Below are positions 1 through 5,505 of a stretch of DNA of 8,125 bases, one piece after another (position 1 is the stretch's first letter; each line of letters starts with the position of its first letter). The notes under the pieces were generated by a model, which saw only the letters and a program-made list of their open reading frames with translations, had not been told where the DNA came from and searched no databases. This DNA is from Synergistaceae bacterium (GTDB lineage Bacteria; Synergistota; Synergistia; Synergistales; Aminobacteriaceae), in the NCBI GenBank assembly GCA_012523155.1, contig JAAYJB010000040.1:1-8125 (forward strand), given 5' to 3'. The translations under genes were made by a program, and so were the position numbers.

Positions 1-95
1 ACTTCGTCGCTGCGGATGAGAGTCCAGCCGAGGACGGATGATCGAAGCCGCGCATCGATGCGTTCTTTTCGCGTCCTGGCCTCCGATTCAGTCAT
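1..95 (-). CDS. hsdR: Type I restriction enzyme R subunit, N-terminal fragment (runs off left edge)
   Basis: Only the first 31 codons are visible, starting MTESEARTRKERID and continuing with LGWTLIRSDEV. This opening (acidic start, R-x-R-I-D, then L-G-W-x-(L/I)-I-R-x-D-E) resembles the N-terminus of type I restriction endonuclease R subunits, in which a PD-(D/E)XK nuclease and a DEAD-type translocase follow. None of those catalytic parts lies inside the window. The start is the ATG at 95-93, preceded on the minus strand by AAGGGG about seven bases upstream, a reasonable ribosome binding site. Any hsdM/hsdS partners would have to lie beyond the left edge. The gene is divergent from the antitoxin at 354. 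Identification rests on a short stretch and is by recall of the family, so it is good but not certain. Confidence 0.7.
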   Translation of the reverse strand, partial: MTESEARTRKERIDARLRSSVLGWTLIRSDE

Positions 96-201
96 TGCCA
101 CACCCCTTCGTCTTTGTGTGCTATAGAAAAATCGTCACCTTGCGGCCAAATGCCATGTTTTTCCTCTTTTTTAAACATATTTGAACAAACCTGTTGTGTT
201 G

Positions 202-207
202 ATTATA
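202..207 (-). promoter_or_regulatory. Candidate -10 box for hsdR
   Basis: The minus strand reads TATAAT here, a perfect -10 hexamer, about 107 bases upstream of the hsdR start and embedded in AT-rich DNA. No good -35 hexamer lies 16-18 bases upstream, so this is a candidate only. The AT-rich flank and adjacent A-tract could compensate as an UP-like element. Confidence 0.3.
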
Positions 208-264
208 TGATAAAAACCACAAATATAATACTTTTTTTGATGCGAACATGAACATGCCCCTTCT

Positions 265-292
265 CCGGATTATTCCGGGGATACTCCGGCAC
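265..292. repeat. Short CCGG-rich intergenic repeat, copy A
   Basis: The pattern is CCGG, five bases, CCGGGGAT, AC, TCCGGCAC. It aligns with 4907-4933 at about 23 of 28 positions with one two-base difference region. The arms CCGGA (265-269) and TCCGG (274-278) can form a small hairpin with a four-base loop. It looks like a short dispersed intergenic element rather than a terminator, because no T-run follows it on either strand. Confidence 0.4.
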
Positions 293-305
293 GGGTACAG
301 ACTTC

Positions 306-345
306 TTGACTCCGCTCCGGTTTGATTTACGATAATAAACCGGAG
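306..345 (+). promoter_or_regulatory. Promoter and inverted-repeat operator of orphan antitoxin
   Basis: TTGACT (306-311) and TACGAT (328-333) are separated by 16 bases. The inverted repeat CTCCGGTTT (315-323) / AAACCGGAG (337-345), with a 13-base spacer, is centred on the -10 box. Palindromes over the promoter are typical of antitoxin autoregulation. The same layout (16-base spacing, palindrome centred on the -10, a shared TGATTTAC) precedes the second antitoxin at 5719, which supports it independently. The right arm runs into the ribosome binding site GGAGG (342-346). Confidence 0.65.
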
Positions 346-353
346 GTGGTGCA

Positions 354-575
354 ATGGTGAGGATTACGGTTCGGGTGTCCGGGGAAGAAGCAAAGCTGAT
401 CAGGCAGTACGCCGACATGGCAGGTATGACGGTGTCCGTGTTCATCCGCCGGGCAGTGCTGGACCGGATCGGGAACGAGCACGCCCGGCCCCTCCTTTCG
501 CAGTACCTGGAGACGGCCGGGCGGGGTGATTTCATTCCCTACGATGAGGCGCGAAAAGACTGGGAGCTCGAATGA
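354..575 (+). CDS. RHH-type (DUF6290/RelB-like) antitoxin, orphan
   Basis: This 73-residue protein starts with a short beta-strand (RITVRVS) and has two helices of ribbon-helix-helix type (about residues 10-40). Its C-terminal tail, YLE-x-A-x-RGDFIPY then EARKDWELE, is typical of the small antitoxins paired with RelE/ParE toxins. By my count it matches the antitoxin at 5719-5940 at about 48 of 73 residues. The start is fixed by GGAGG seven bases upstream of the ATG at 354 and by the conserved N-terminus. In the second copy a toxin overlaps the stop codon. Here the stop is followed by a 15-bp spacer and then the 3' end of a carbonic anhydrase remnant, so no toxin partner is present. It should bind its own promoter and could still neutralise or cross-talk with the toxin at 5937, which is inference. 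Confidence 0.8.
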   Translation: MVRITVRVSGEEAKLIRQYADMAGMTVSVFIRRAVLDRIGNEHARPLLSQYLETAGRGDFIPYDEARKDWELE

Positions 576-644
576 GCCTCTGACCGGCGGCTACTCTAAA
601 AACTCAACTTTTCCGGTGCTGACGTCGTACATGGCGCCGACCAT
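441..644. repeat. Long direct repeat, left copy (204 bp core)
   Basis: It aligns without gaps to 6315-6518 (constant offset 5874) with five mismatches, at 455, 474, 479, 538 and 543. The last 101 bp are identical. The repeat covers the antitoxin 3' part, its stop, a short spacer, and the last 17 codons plus stop of a carbonic anhydrase read on the minus strand. Similarity may persist to 648 but is lost beyond. Confidence 0.95.
591..644 (-). pseudogene. Carbonic anhydrase 3'-end remnant
   Basis: The minus strand encodes MVGAMYDVSTGKVEFLE and a stop, identical to the last 17 codons of the intact carbonic anhydrase at 6465-7169. Upstream of 644 the sequence diverges at once and nothing else of the enzyme is present: the Zn ligands and signal peptide are missing. 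It is a leftover of the repeat and not a functional gene. It marks the left junction of the inserted or rearranged segment. Confidence 0.9.
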
Positions 645-740
645 ACCGTGGTGGGATCCTGCTTCTCTTTCGGAAAATTTGGCTCGACATGCCGGGCACT
701 AAAAGATGTCCGGGGTGAAACTCCAAGGGCGTCCTTCAGC
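645..740. other. Spacer between left repeat and HlyD gene
   Basis: This 96-bp stretch lies immediately downstream of the adaptor gene's stop. I see no hairpin plus T-run terminator, no terminal inverted repeat matching the right junction near 6314, and no second copy in the window. It is where the segment unique to the insertion begins. Confidence 0.4.
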
Positions 741-1841
741 TCAAAGCCCGTCATTTTCCCCCGGTTTGTTCTTTGCATGTCCTCCGTTCCGGATGCAAAG
801 CACGAGCTTTCCCAGGGGAAGGGATGATGTTCCCTCCAGATTGAGAACAGCCTGGGCGTATTTTGTGTCCAGACGCTCGAGAGTATCTTCCGTGCGAAAA
901 TCCCGGGCACCCACATATTCCGAGACTGCCGTGACCCTGCCGGAACCGGCTGTTCCACCTGTATCAGCATCCTGGACCAGGAAGAGGTCGCCGACCCGCA
1001 CCCTGTCCAGCCAGAAGACCTCCACGAAAAGGCACACCTGTTTTTCCGGCCTGCCTATGACGATTCTGCGATAATCCTGAGGGATTATCTGCTCGCCCAC
1101 GCGCAGGTCAAATTTGTACAGGTGCCCCTGAATGGGTGAGCGAAGCGTCAGTGCGTCCAGCTCCCGTCTTCTCAGTTCGGCCTCGGCACGAGCGGTCGCG
1201 ATCTGCCGACGCAGCAGCTCGGCCTCAAGGGATTTCTGGCTGTATTCGAGGACCGCCTGGGACCGTGCAGTGGCGATCTGACTCCGAACGACCTCCGCCT
1301 CCAGAAGCCTCTGGGAATATTCGACCTGGGCGACGGCCTCCTTTTGGGACAAGGGTTTATACCGTCTCACCAAATCGTTGACAAGATCCAGCCGGGCCTC
1401 CAGTTCCCTCACCCGCAGCGCCGCCCCCTCAAGAACCTGCTGCCCGGCAGCTCTGCCGGGTAGGGGCATTCTCCTCTTCAGTTCATCGTTGAGGATATCG
1501 AGCTGCCCTTCCAGTTCCTTTACCCTCGACAGGGGCACTTCCATAGCCTGCCGTTCAACAGCCTGCTCAAGTTCACACAGTTCCTGTCCGGCCGCCACCG
1601 TTTGCCCTTCCTTCACGAAAATCTTCTCGACCCTGCGGGCTTGCTGGGGGGCGACGAAAACCTCCCGGCCGAGTGGTTCGACAAGGCCGTACAAACGTAC
1701 AGGGGCTGTGTCGAGCATCGGAGTCCGGCTGGGAATGGGGGGTGCGGATGCCCGTTTCAGGGATGCCTGTATGTAGAACAAGCCGATCACTCCGGCAAGA
1801 AGAAGGAAAAGGAACAATAAAACCGCCCGAATTCTTCTCAT
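741..1841 (-). CDS. HlyD/membrane-fusion-protein-like adaptor of ABC exporter
   Basis: This 366-residue periplasmic adaptor bridges an inner-membrane exporter to the envelope. Residues 1-23 are a positively charged start followed by one hydrophobic anchor (AVLLFLFLLLAGVIGLFYI). A split lipoyl/barrel-sandwich domain follows: VEPLGREVFVAP through VKEGQTVAAGQELCELE (about 53-92), and LTLRSPIQGHLYKFDLRVGE (231-250) after a long coiled-coil hairpin (about 93-228). A beta-barrel-like C-terminal part completes it. The hairpin contains a tandem 25-residue repeat (174-198, 199-223; 17 of 25 identical). The ATG at 1841-1839 overlaps the ATPase stop as ATGA, so translation is coupled. It resembles the DevB partner of DevBCA-type and MacA-like systems. 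The substrate cannot be read from sequence. No outer-membrane TolC partner is in the window. Confidence 0.85.
   Translation of the reverse strand: MRRIRAVLLFLFLLLAGVIGLFYIQASLKRASAPPIPSRTPMLDTAPVRLYGLVEPLGREVFVAPQQARRVEKIFVKEGQTVAAGQELCELEQAVERQAMEVPLSRVKELEGQLDILNDELKRRMPLPGRAAGQQVLEGAALRVRELEARLDLVNDLVRRYKPLSQKEAVAQVEYSQRLLEAEVVRSQIATARSQAVLEYSQKSLEAELLRRQIATARAEAELRRRELDALTLRSPIQGHLYKFDLRVGEQIIPQDYRRIVIGRPEKQVCLFVEVFWLDRVRVGDLFLVQDADTGGTAGSGRVTAVSEYVGARDFRTEDTLERLDTKYAQAVLNLEGTSSLPLGKLVLCIRNGGHAKNKPGENDGL
1173..1322 (-). repeat. 75-bp tandem repeat inside the HlyD coiled coil
   Basis: Two in-frame 75-nt units (1322-1248 and 1247-1173) encode 25-residue blocks, each with EYSQ, LEAE and QIATAR at the same spacing; 17 of 25 residues are identical. 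Duplication of a coiled-coil block would lengthen the adaptor hairpin symmetrically only if the opposing strand was also extended, so this may be a length polymorphism. Confidence 0.8.
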
Positions 1842-2551
1842 GTGTCAATCTTCCCCTCTGCGTAACGTTCGGAAGTATCGGAGGCGATTCTTCCGTTCTC
1901 GATCTTGATCAGGCGGTCGGAGTAGGGGAACACCCGTGCATCGTGTGAGACGACGAGAACGATTCTCCTTTCCTCCACGGCAATGCGCTTGAGGATCGTC
2001 ATGACCGCCTGGCCGCTCTCCGCATCCAGGGCCGATGTTGGTTCGTCGCAAAGCAGAATGGCGGGATCTTTGATCAGGGCCCGGGCTATTGAAGCCCGCT
2101 GTTTCATTCCGCCGGAAAGAAGCCTGGGCTGCATGTGCGCCGTTTCACCCAGTCCCAGGGAGTCGAGGAGTTCCTTCGCCCTGGTGACTGCGTTCCGGGG
2201 AAGTCGGGCACCCTGGACTGCAAAGGCCAGAGCGATGTTCTCCATGACGCTCAGCCCCTCGATGAGCATGGGCTGCTGGAAAACGAAGCCGTATTTCCTC
2301 AGCCGAAGTCCGGCGGTTTCATCGTCGGAGATGGCGGTCACGTCCCGTCCCTCCAAAGAGAGCACTCCTTCCGTGGGACGCAATACAAGACCCATGATGG
2401 AGAGCAGGGTGGTCTTGCCGCTTCCTGACGGCCCGGAAATCACCACGAGCTCGCCCGGATCGAATTCCAGGCTGGTCGGGAAGAGCACCCGCCGAATCTG
2501 GCGGCCGTCGGAGAAATCACGAGCGATGTTTTCGAGCTTGAGGACGCTCAA
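1838..2551 (-). CDS. ABC transporter ATP-binding protein (MacB/LolD/DevA type)
   Basis: This 237-residue nucleotide-binding subunit powers the adjacent permease. The visible motifs are Walker A GPSGSGKT (40-47), the Q-loop region FVFQQP (89-94), signature LSGGM (145-149), Walker B ILLCDE (165-170) with D-loop SALD, and switch histidine H203 in VVSHD. Spacing and length fit the small LolD/MacB-like class acting with FtsX-fold permeases. I place the start at the TTG at 2551-2549 (residues M-SVLKLENIARDF) because GGAGG lies seven bases upstream and the family normally begins just there. The in-frame extension to 2863 would run through the permease gene and lacks family similarity. There is a 28-bp gap to the upstream permease and a 4-bp ATGA overlap with the adaptor. 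Walker B carries Cys where Ala/Leu is more usual, which is probably neutral. Confidence 0.92.
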   Translation of the reverse strand: MSVLKLENIARDFSDGRQIRRVLFPTSLEFDPGELVVISGPSGSGKTTLLSIMGLVLRPTEGVLSLEGRDVTAISDDETAGLRLRKYGFVFQQPMLIEGLSVMENIALAFAVQGARLPRNAVTRAKELLDSLGLGETAHMQPRLLSGGMKQRASIARALIKDPAILLCDEPTSALDAESGQAVMTILKRIAVEERRIVLVVSHDARVFPYSDRLIKIENGRIASDTSERYAEGKIDT

Positions 2552-2579
2552 TGGTCGCCTCCTGCAATGGAGTGGATTT

Positions 2580-3701
2580 TCAATGGAACACCGAGGCCGG
2601 CTCCGCTTTGAGGGCCACATGGAGCGCCACCAGCGAACCCGCCAGGCTGACGAGAAGAGCCCCCGCCGCGAGGATGGGGGCCACCTCCGCAGGGAAGTAG
2701 CTTGGTATGGAGGAGCCGCTGGTCGCGTTGAGCAGGGCTGCGAGCAACAGGAAACCAATGAACAGTCCCATGCAGGTAATGATGAGTACTTCGCTGAAGA
2801 CCACCACGGCAACGTCCCGGCGTCTTCCTCCAATGGCCCGCATGACCGCGAAGTCCCGCGCACGGCCCAGCACGCTTGTGTACATGGTCAACGAAATAAT
2901 GACGATGCCTATGAGCACGGCAATGGCTGTGGAAAAACCGAAACTGCCACCTATTCCGGTGTTGATGAAATAGTACCGTCGTGTCAATCGGGAAAGTTCG
3001 TCCGTGGTGTACACAGTATGGAGGGGCATAGCGGCCTGAAGGCTCTCCAGGGCGGCCTCCCTGACGGCGCCGGGCCTGAACCGGACCAGAACGGCCGAAT
3101 ACCGTCCGGGAGGTGTTCGGGAAATTTCCTTGACCTTTTCGAGGGGAGCGAAGACGAGGGTTCCCTGAAAACCCCGCGCTCCTTTAGTGACCGCTCCCAC
3201 CCGGACCCGCCTTCCCCCGATTTCGGTCACCTCGCCCAGGGCCGGATTGCCCAGTTTCGCCAGATCCAGCCGGTCCACGGTCACCGATTCGAAGTCGAGC
3301 AATCCCCGTTCGTCCGCCTCCTCATACTCCCACGGTCCTCCCGACAGGCGAGGGCGCCGGACTCCGACGACTCGAACAGACTCAGATGAGCCCCCGGAGG
3401 TTTTGAACAACCCGTTGCCTATCAGCACCGGCTCGGCCCACTCCACATCCTCAAGCCCCATGGCCCGGTCCATGAAGCGGCCGGAAACCAGATCCCCTGC
3501 GTCGGCGTTGCGCACATGGGGGCTCATTATCCAGGCATCCGCACCGCTGTGGTCCACAAGGACCGACATGTAGTTCAGCAGACCGAAAAGGATCGACAGC
3601 TGCTGCCCCACCAGAAAGACAATGGCCACCACGCCGAGGAGCGCCCCCGCCGTGGAGGAACGATCATGAACGACCATTCGGAAGGCGGTGAGGCTACGCA
3701 T
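2580..3701 (-). CDS. FtsX-fold ABC transporter permease (DevC/MacB-like)
   Basis: This 373-residue inner-membrane permease has one N-terminal transmembrane segment (about 20-42). A large periplasmic domain of about 200 residues follows (DHSGADAWIM through the TDELSRLTRRYYF region). Three C-terminal helices come after (about 253-275, 305-330, 343-365), with the motif GRARDFAVMRAIGG between the second and third, characteristic of the FtsX/MacB permease domain. The C-terminus (ALKAEPASVFH) matches the usual basic-Pro-x-x-hydrophobic ending. I choose the ATG at 3701, which overlaps the upstream B12-protein stop by 8 bp; the alternative ATG at 3755 would add 18 residues inside that gene. One permease gene implies a homodimer. 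It should form a tripartite exporter with the ATPase and HlyD protein. The substrate is unknown; DevBCA and LolCDE relatives handle glycolipids or lipoproteins, MacB peptides or toxins. Confidence 0.87.
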   Translation of the reverse strand: MRSLTAFRMVVHDRSSTAGALLGVVAIVFLVGQQLSILFGLLNYMSVLVDHSGADAWIMSPHVRNADAGDLVSGRFMDRAMGLEDVEWAEPVLIGNGLFKTSGGSSESVRVVGVRRPRLSGGPWEYEEADERGLLDFESVTVDRLDLAKLGNPALGEVTEIGGRRVRVGAVTKGARGFQGTLVFAPLEKVKEISRTPPGRYSAVLVRFRPGAVREAALESLQAAMPLHTVYTTDELSRLTRRYYFINTGIGGSFGFSTAIAVLIGIVIISLTMYTSVLGRARDFAVMRAIGGRRRDVAVVVFSEVLIITCMGLFIGFLLLAALLNATSGSSIPSYFPAEVAPILAAGALLVSLAGSLVALHVALKAEPASVFH

Positions 3702-4743
3702 GAAGACACCCCCCGGAAGCCAGGCGAAATCCCTCGTCAAAATCATCGGCGACACAGGCTCCCCTGCTTTCGAGCAGGTCCCTGGCAGCCGAAGCGCCTC
3801 TCCCGCCCAAAATGATCCGGCAGTCGGGAAATTCGGGCCGAACCCTGGCGATCACATCCAGTACCCCTTCGAGCACGGAGAGCATGGTGAAGGTGAGAAA
3901 AAGGACGTCCGGACGAAGGAAGGCGACGGCCCGGGTTATCTGAGCCGCTGGAAGGCTCCCTCCGAGATTCTTCGCACTCCACCCCCGGAAGATCAAATGG
4001 GCGGCCAGCGCCAGCGGAATCAGGTCATGTTTGTCCTCCGGAGCGCAGGAAACCAGGGCTACCCTACCTTGCTCCCCGGGCTCAGGAGCAGTGGCGGTCA
4101 ACCCTGCAATGAGAGTTCGAATGGTTTCGGTGGCCAGATGTTCCTGGAAGATTTCCAGTTCGTCCAGCTCCCAAAGCCGCCCTATCTCGGCCATGGCTGG
4201 AAGAAGCACGTCGGCCGCCAGGCGGTCTTGGGGGAACCGGTCTGAAGGAAGCCGGGAAAGGATGTTCCTGGCACCTTCCAGGTCGCCCCTGACGATATGT
4301 TCCACAAGTGCGGGATCGGCCTTCCTGGGAGCGGGCGTACCGGATGCCCTCTTTTCGACCGGTTGGTCCAGATGCTCCCTCACGTACTGCAGGGGGCGGG
4401 CGAGCTCATTGCACTCGGGTTCCTTGAGCAGACTCAGGATCGCCATGATCCAGCTGTCCAAAAGGAGGGCAAAGGCATCTCGGCGGGACCCCCGCGCGGC
4501 GAAGACCCCGGCAAACCATTCACACTCCCGCAACAGGGCTGAAAAGAGCCCGAACTTGTACACCACGGCCATCAGCCGCCCGAACTCCCCGGCGTAATGA
4601 AGCAGCTGCTGTTCTTCCCTCTCCAGGTCGGGCCTCCGATGGTAACGCCACTCAAGCTCAAGACGCTTCAGAACAAGGGCCGAAAGAGGGGCCAATTCGG
4701 AGGAGAAAAGCCGCGAAGCCGATTCGGATACAGTGATATCCAT
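3694..4743 (-). CDS. Cobalamin (B12)-binding domain protein with Wx9EH motif; putative sensor of the ABC exporter operon
   Basis: This 349-residue soluble protein has three parts. Residues 1-130 are a helical domain I do not recognise, and about 131-143 are a Pro/Ala/Lys linker. From about 144 a four-helix cap is followed by a Rossmann-like B12-binding fold. The cap has W191, nine residues, then E201-H202, which is the Wx9EH motif of AdoCbl-binding CarH/LitR regulators. The Rossmann part shows D237-x-H239 (candidate lower axial His), then L-I where the classic D-x-H-x-x-G has Gly, and a late GG (ILGGRG, 311-316). There is no MerR helix-turn-helix and no methyltransferase domain, so it probably senses or signals rather than catalyses. 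It is first in the operon and overlaps the permease start by 8 bp, implying coupled production. GGGGGG six bases before the ATG at 4743 supports the start. Bound cofactor and signal are inference. Confidence 0.8.
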   Translation of the reverse strand: MDITVSESASRLFSSELAPLSALVLKRLELEWRYHRRPDLEREEQQLLHYAGEFGRLMAVVYKFGLFSALLRECEWFAGVFAARGSRRDAFALLLDSWIMAILSLLKEPECNELARPLQYVREHLDQPVEKRASGTPAPRKADPALVEHIVRGDLEGARNILSRLPSDRFPQDRLAADVLLPAMAEIGRLWELDELEIFQEHLATETIRTLIAGLTATAPEPGEQGRVALVSCAPEDKHDLIPLALAAHLIFRGWSAKNLGGSLPAAQITRAVAFLRPDVLFLTFTMLSVLEGVLDVIARVRPEFPDCRIILGGRGASAARDLLESRGACVADDFDEGFRLASGGCLHA

Positions 4744-4771
4744 TCCTTACCCCCCTTTCGTGCGGTTGCCC

Positions 4772-4792
4772 CCTGCGAGCGGCCGTCGCAGG
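4772..4792 (-). promoter_or_regulatory. Leader hairpin or operator upstream of the B12/ABC operon
   Basis: Perfect 7-bp arms CCTGCGA (4772-4778) and TCGCAGG (4786-4792) flank a 7-base spacer containing the palindrome CGGCCG (4780-4785). It sits about 30 bases upstream of the start codon, inside the transcript from either candidate promoter. It could be an mRNA hairpin affecting translation or a protein-binding palindrome. It does not resemble a B12-box riboswitch. Confidence 0.45.
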
Positions 4793-4807
4793 AATAGAGA
4801 CGGTGGC

Positions 4808-4837
4808 AGCATAGAGTTCACGGGGGAACAATGCCAA
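4808..4837 (-). promoter_or_regulatory. Candidate proximal promoter of the B12/ABC operon
   Basis: On the minus strand, TTGGCA (4837-4832) and TATGCT (4813-4808) are separated by 18 bases. These match the sigma70 consensus at 5 of 6 and 4 of 6 positions. Transcription would begin near 4800, giving a leader of about 55-60 nt that contains the 4772-4792 hairpin. Confidence 0.35.
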
Positions 4838-4906
4838 TAACGTGATCCTGTTACACATTTGCTCAACATTTTTCAAACGCTTGAATTCGAGAATATTTAA
4901 CAGTCC

Positions 4907-4933
4907 CCGGGTTTTTCCCGGGATTTCCGGCAC
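4907..4933. repeat. Short CCGG-rich intergenic repeat, copy B, with CCCGGG hairpin
   Basis: It aligns with 265-292 (CCGG, five bases, CCGGGAT, TCCGGCAC). Two CCCGGG hexamers (4906-4911, 4917-4922) separated by TTTTT form a 6-bp GC hairpin. No T-run follows on either strand, so it is a poor intrinsic terminator. In a transcript from the distal promoter it would sit in the leader. Confidence 0.4.
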
Positions 4934-4949
4934 AAAGAGCATTTTATTC

Positions 4950-4979
4950 ATATTACAGTCTGTGAGGCCCTTCAGTCAA
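4950..4979 (-). promoter_or_regulatory. Candidate distal promoter of the B12/ABC operon
   Basis: On the minus strand, TTGACT (4979-4974) and TAATAT (4955-4950) are separated by 18 bases, about 200 bases upstream of the first gene. It is stronger at -35 than the proximal candidate. If used, the leader would be about 200 nt and include the CCCGGG hairpin at 4906-4922 and the hairpin at 4772-4792. Confidence 0.4.
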
Positions 4980-5179
4980 CGTATAACTATCCTGAGGGTC
5001 GTCGGATCATTTTCTCTCCACTGCTTCCTAGATACTGCTGTCAAAGGTCACACCCGTCTGCCTGCAATAGCCACCGGTTTTACAGGGATGTCTGCGGGCT
5101 TTCCGGCCTGAATTTTCTCATTGTTCTCCTGTAATTCCCCCCCTTTTTTTTCCATGCAAACCTTTCGAAAGTGTTGAAA

Positions 5180-5238
5180 ATGGCGAGGATAACGGCTCAG
5201 GTGTCCGGGGAAGAAGCGAAGCTGATCAGGCAGTACGC
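5180..5238 (+). pseudogene. Antitoxin 5' fragment
   Basis: Fifty-nine bases starting with ATG match the orphan antitoxin gene at 354-412 with five mismatches, encoding MARITAQVSGEEAKLIRQYA. After CAGTACGC the similarity stops abruptly and an unrelated frame closes 16 codons later. No Shine-Dalgarno sequence like the GGAGG of the other copies precedes it, since similarity begins at the ATG itself. The dimerising strand and first helix are present, but the toxin-neutralising tail is gone. It shows that a third antitoxin copy once lay here. Confidence 0.8.
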
Positions 5239-5248
5239 AAAAACCTAT

Positions 5249-5505
5249 GATGACTGCAACTGCGGTTTCAATTCGCAGAACCCCTGAAAGCATTGGTGTT
5301 CTCTGTTTCGTAGAGGCATACGACAGATATCTGAGACTACCCCATCTTGAGGCCACATTTTGTGACCTCAAGATTTCCAGTTCAGCTCCGGAAAGCTGAA
5401 ACATAAATCCGGGAGGGAATCTATCGCTGTTCCGCGTGACCGCTTGATTCAATACTTTCCTTTGCAATCCTCCGTTAGTTCCGGGTCAAGTATGACGGAG
5501 AGTTC
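5249..5505 (-). pseudogene. ORF6N-domain protein remnant (frameshifted, truncated)
   Basis: The minus strand from 5467 encodes VLNQAVTRNSDRFP, FMFQLSGAELEILRSQ, RYLSYA and MLSGVL. These fit the order and spacing of the ORF6N domain (family pattern VLNQAVKRN..RFP..FMFQL, LRSQ..., RYLPYAFTEQG...MLSSVL). Just upstream, in another frame, VILDPELTE (5496-5470) fits the preceding family segment VILDRDLAELYG; the frame change and missing residues suggest a deletion of about seven bases near 5469. The downstream end runs out around ETAVAVI and the reading frame continues antisense through the antitoxin fragment, so the C-terminal part is lost. No good start codon or ribosome binding site is visible. 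ORF6N proteins are typical of phages and of accessory islands, often near type I restriction genes, which fits the hsdR at the left edge. Confidence 0.65.

Larger units (their letters stand above)
96..353. other. Divergent intergenic region between hsdR and orphan antitoxin
   Basis: This AT-rich spacer (especially 120-240) holds the upstream signals of hsdR on the minus strand and the promoter/operator of the antitoxin on the plus strand. It also holds a CCGG-type short repeat at 265-292. The minus strand has an 11-codon open frame at 156-121 (MAFGRKVTIFL) with AGAGG upstream of its ATG. It might be a leader peptide, but I cannot support it as a gene. No RNA gene or terminator with a U-tract is visible. 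Confidence 0.5.

Noticed and set aside
2552..2863. N-terminal extension of the ATPase to 2863
   Set aside because: It would run through the permease 3' end in another frame, with no ABC-family similarity before SVLKLEN. The TTG at 2551 has a well-placed GGAGG.
1983..3389. 468-codon plus-strand open frame
   Set aside because: It lies opposite the ATPase and permease, which both have clear family motifs. Its translation is rich in Arg/Ser/Pro as expected of an antisense shadow in GC-rich DNA.
4744..4980. Cobalamin riboswitch upstream of the B12 operon
   Set aside because: No B12-box-like core seen in the leader. The hairpins present are too simple, though a covariance search was not possible here.
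5048..5155. Small minus-strand peptide starting MEKKGGELQENN
   Set aside because: It is the tail of the chimeric frame, beginning at a homopolymer run, with no ribosome binding site and no recognisable similarity.
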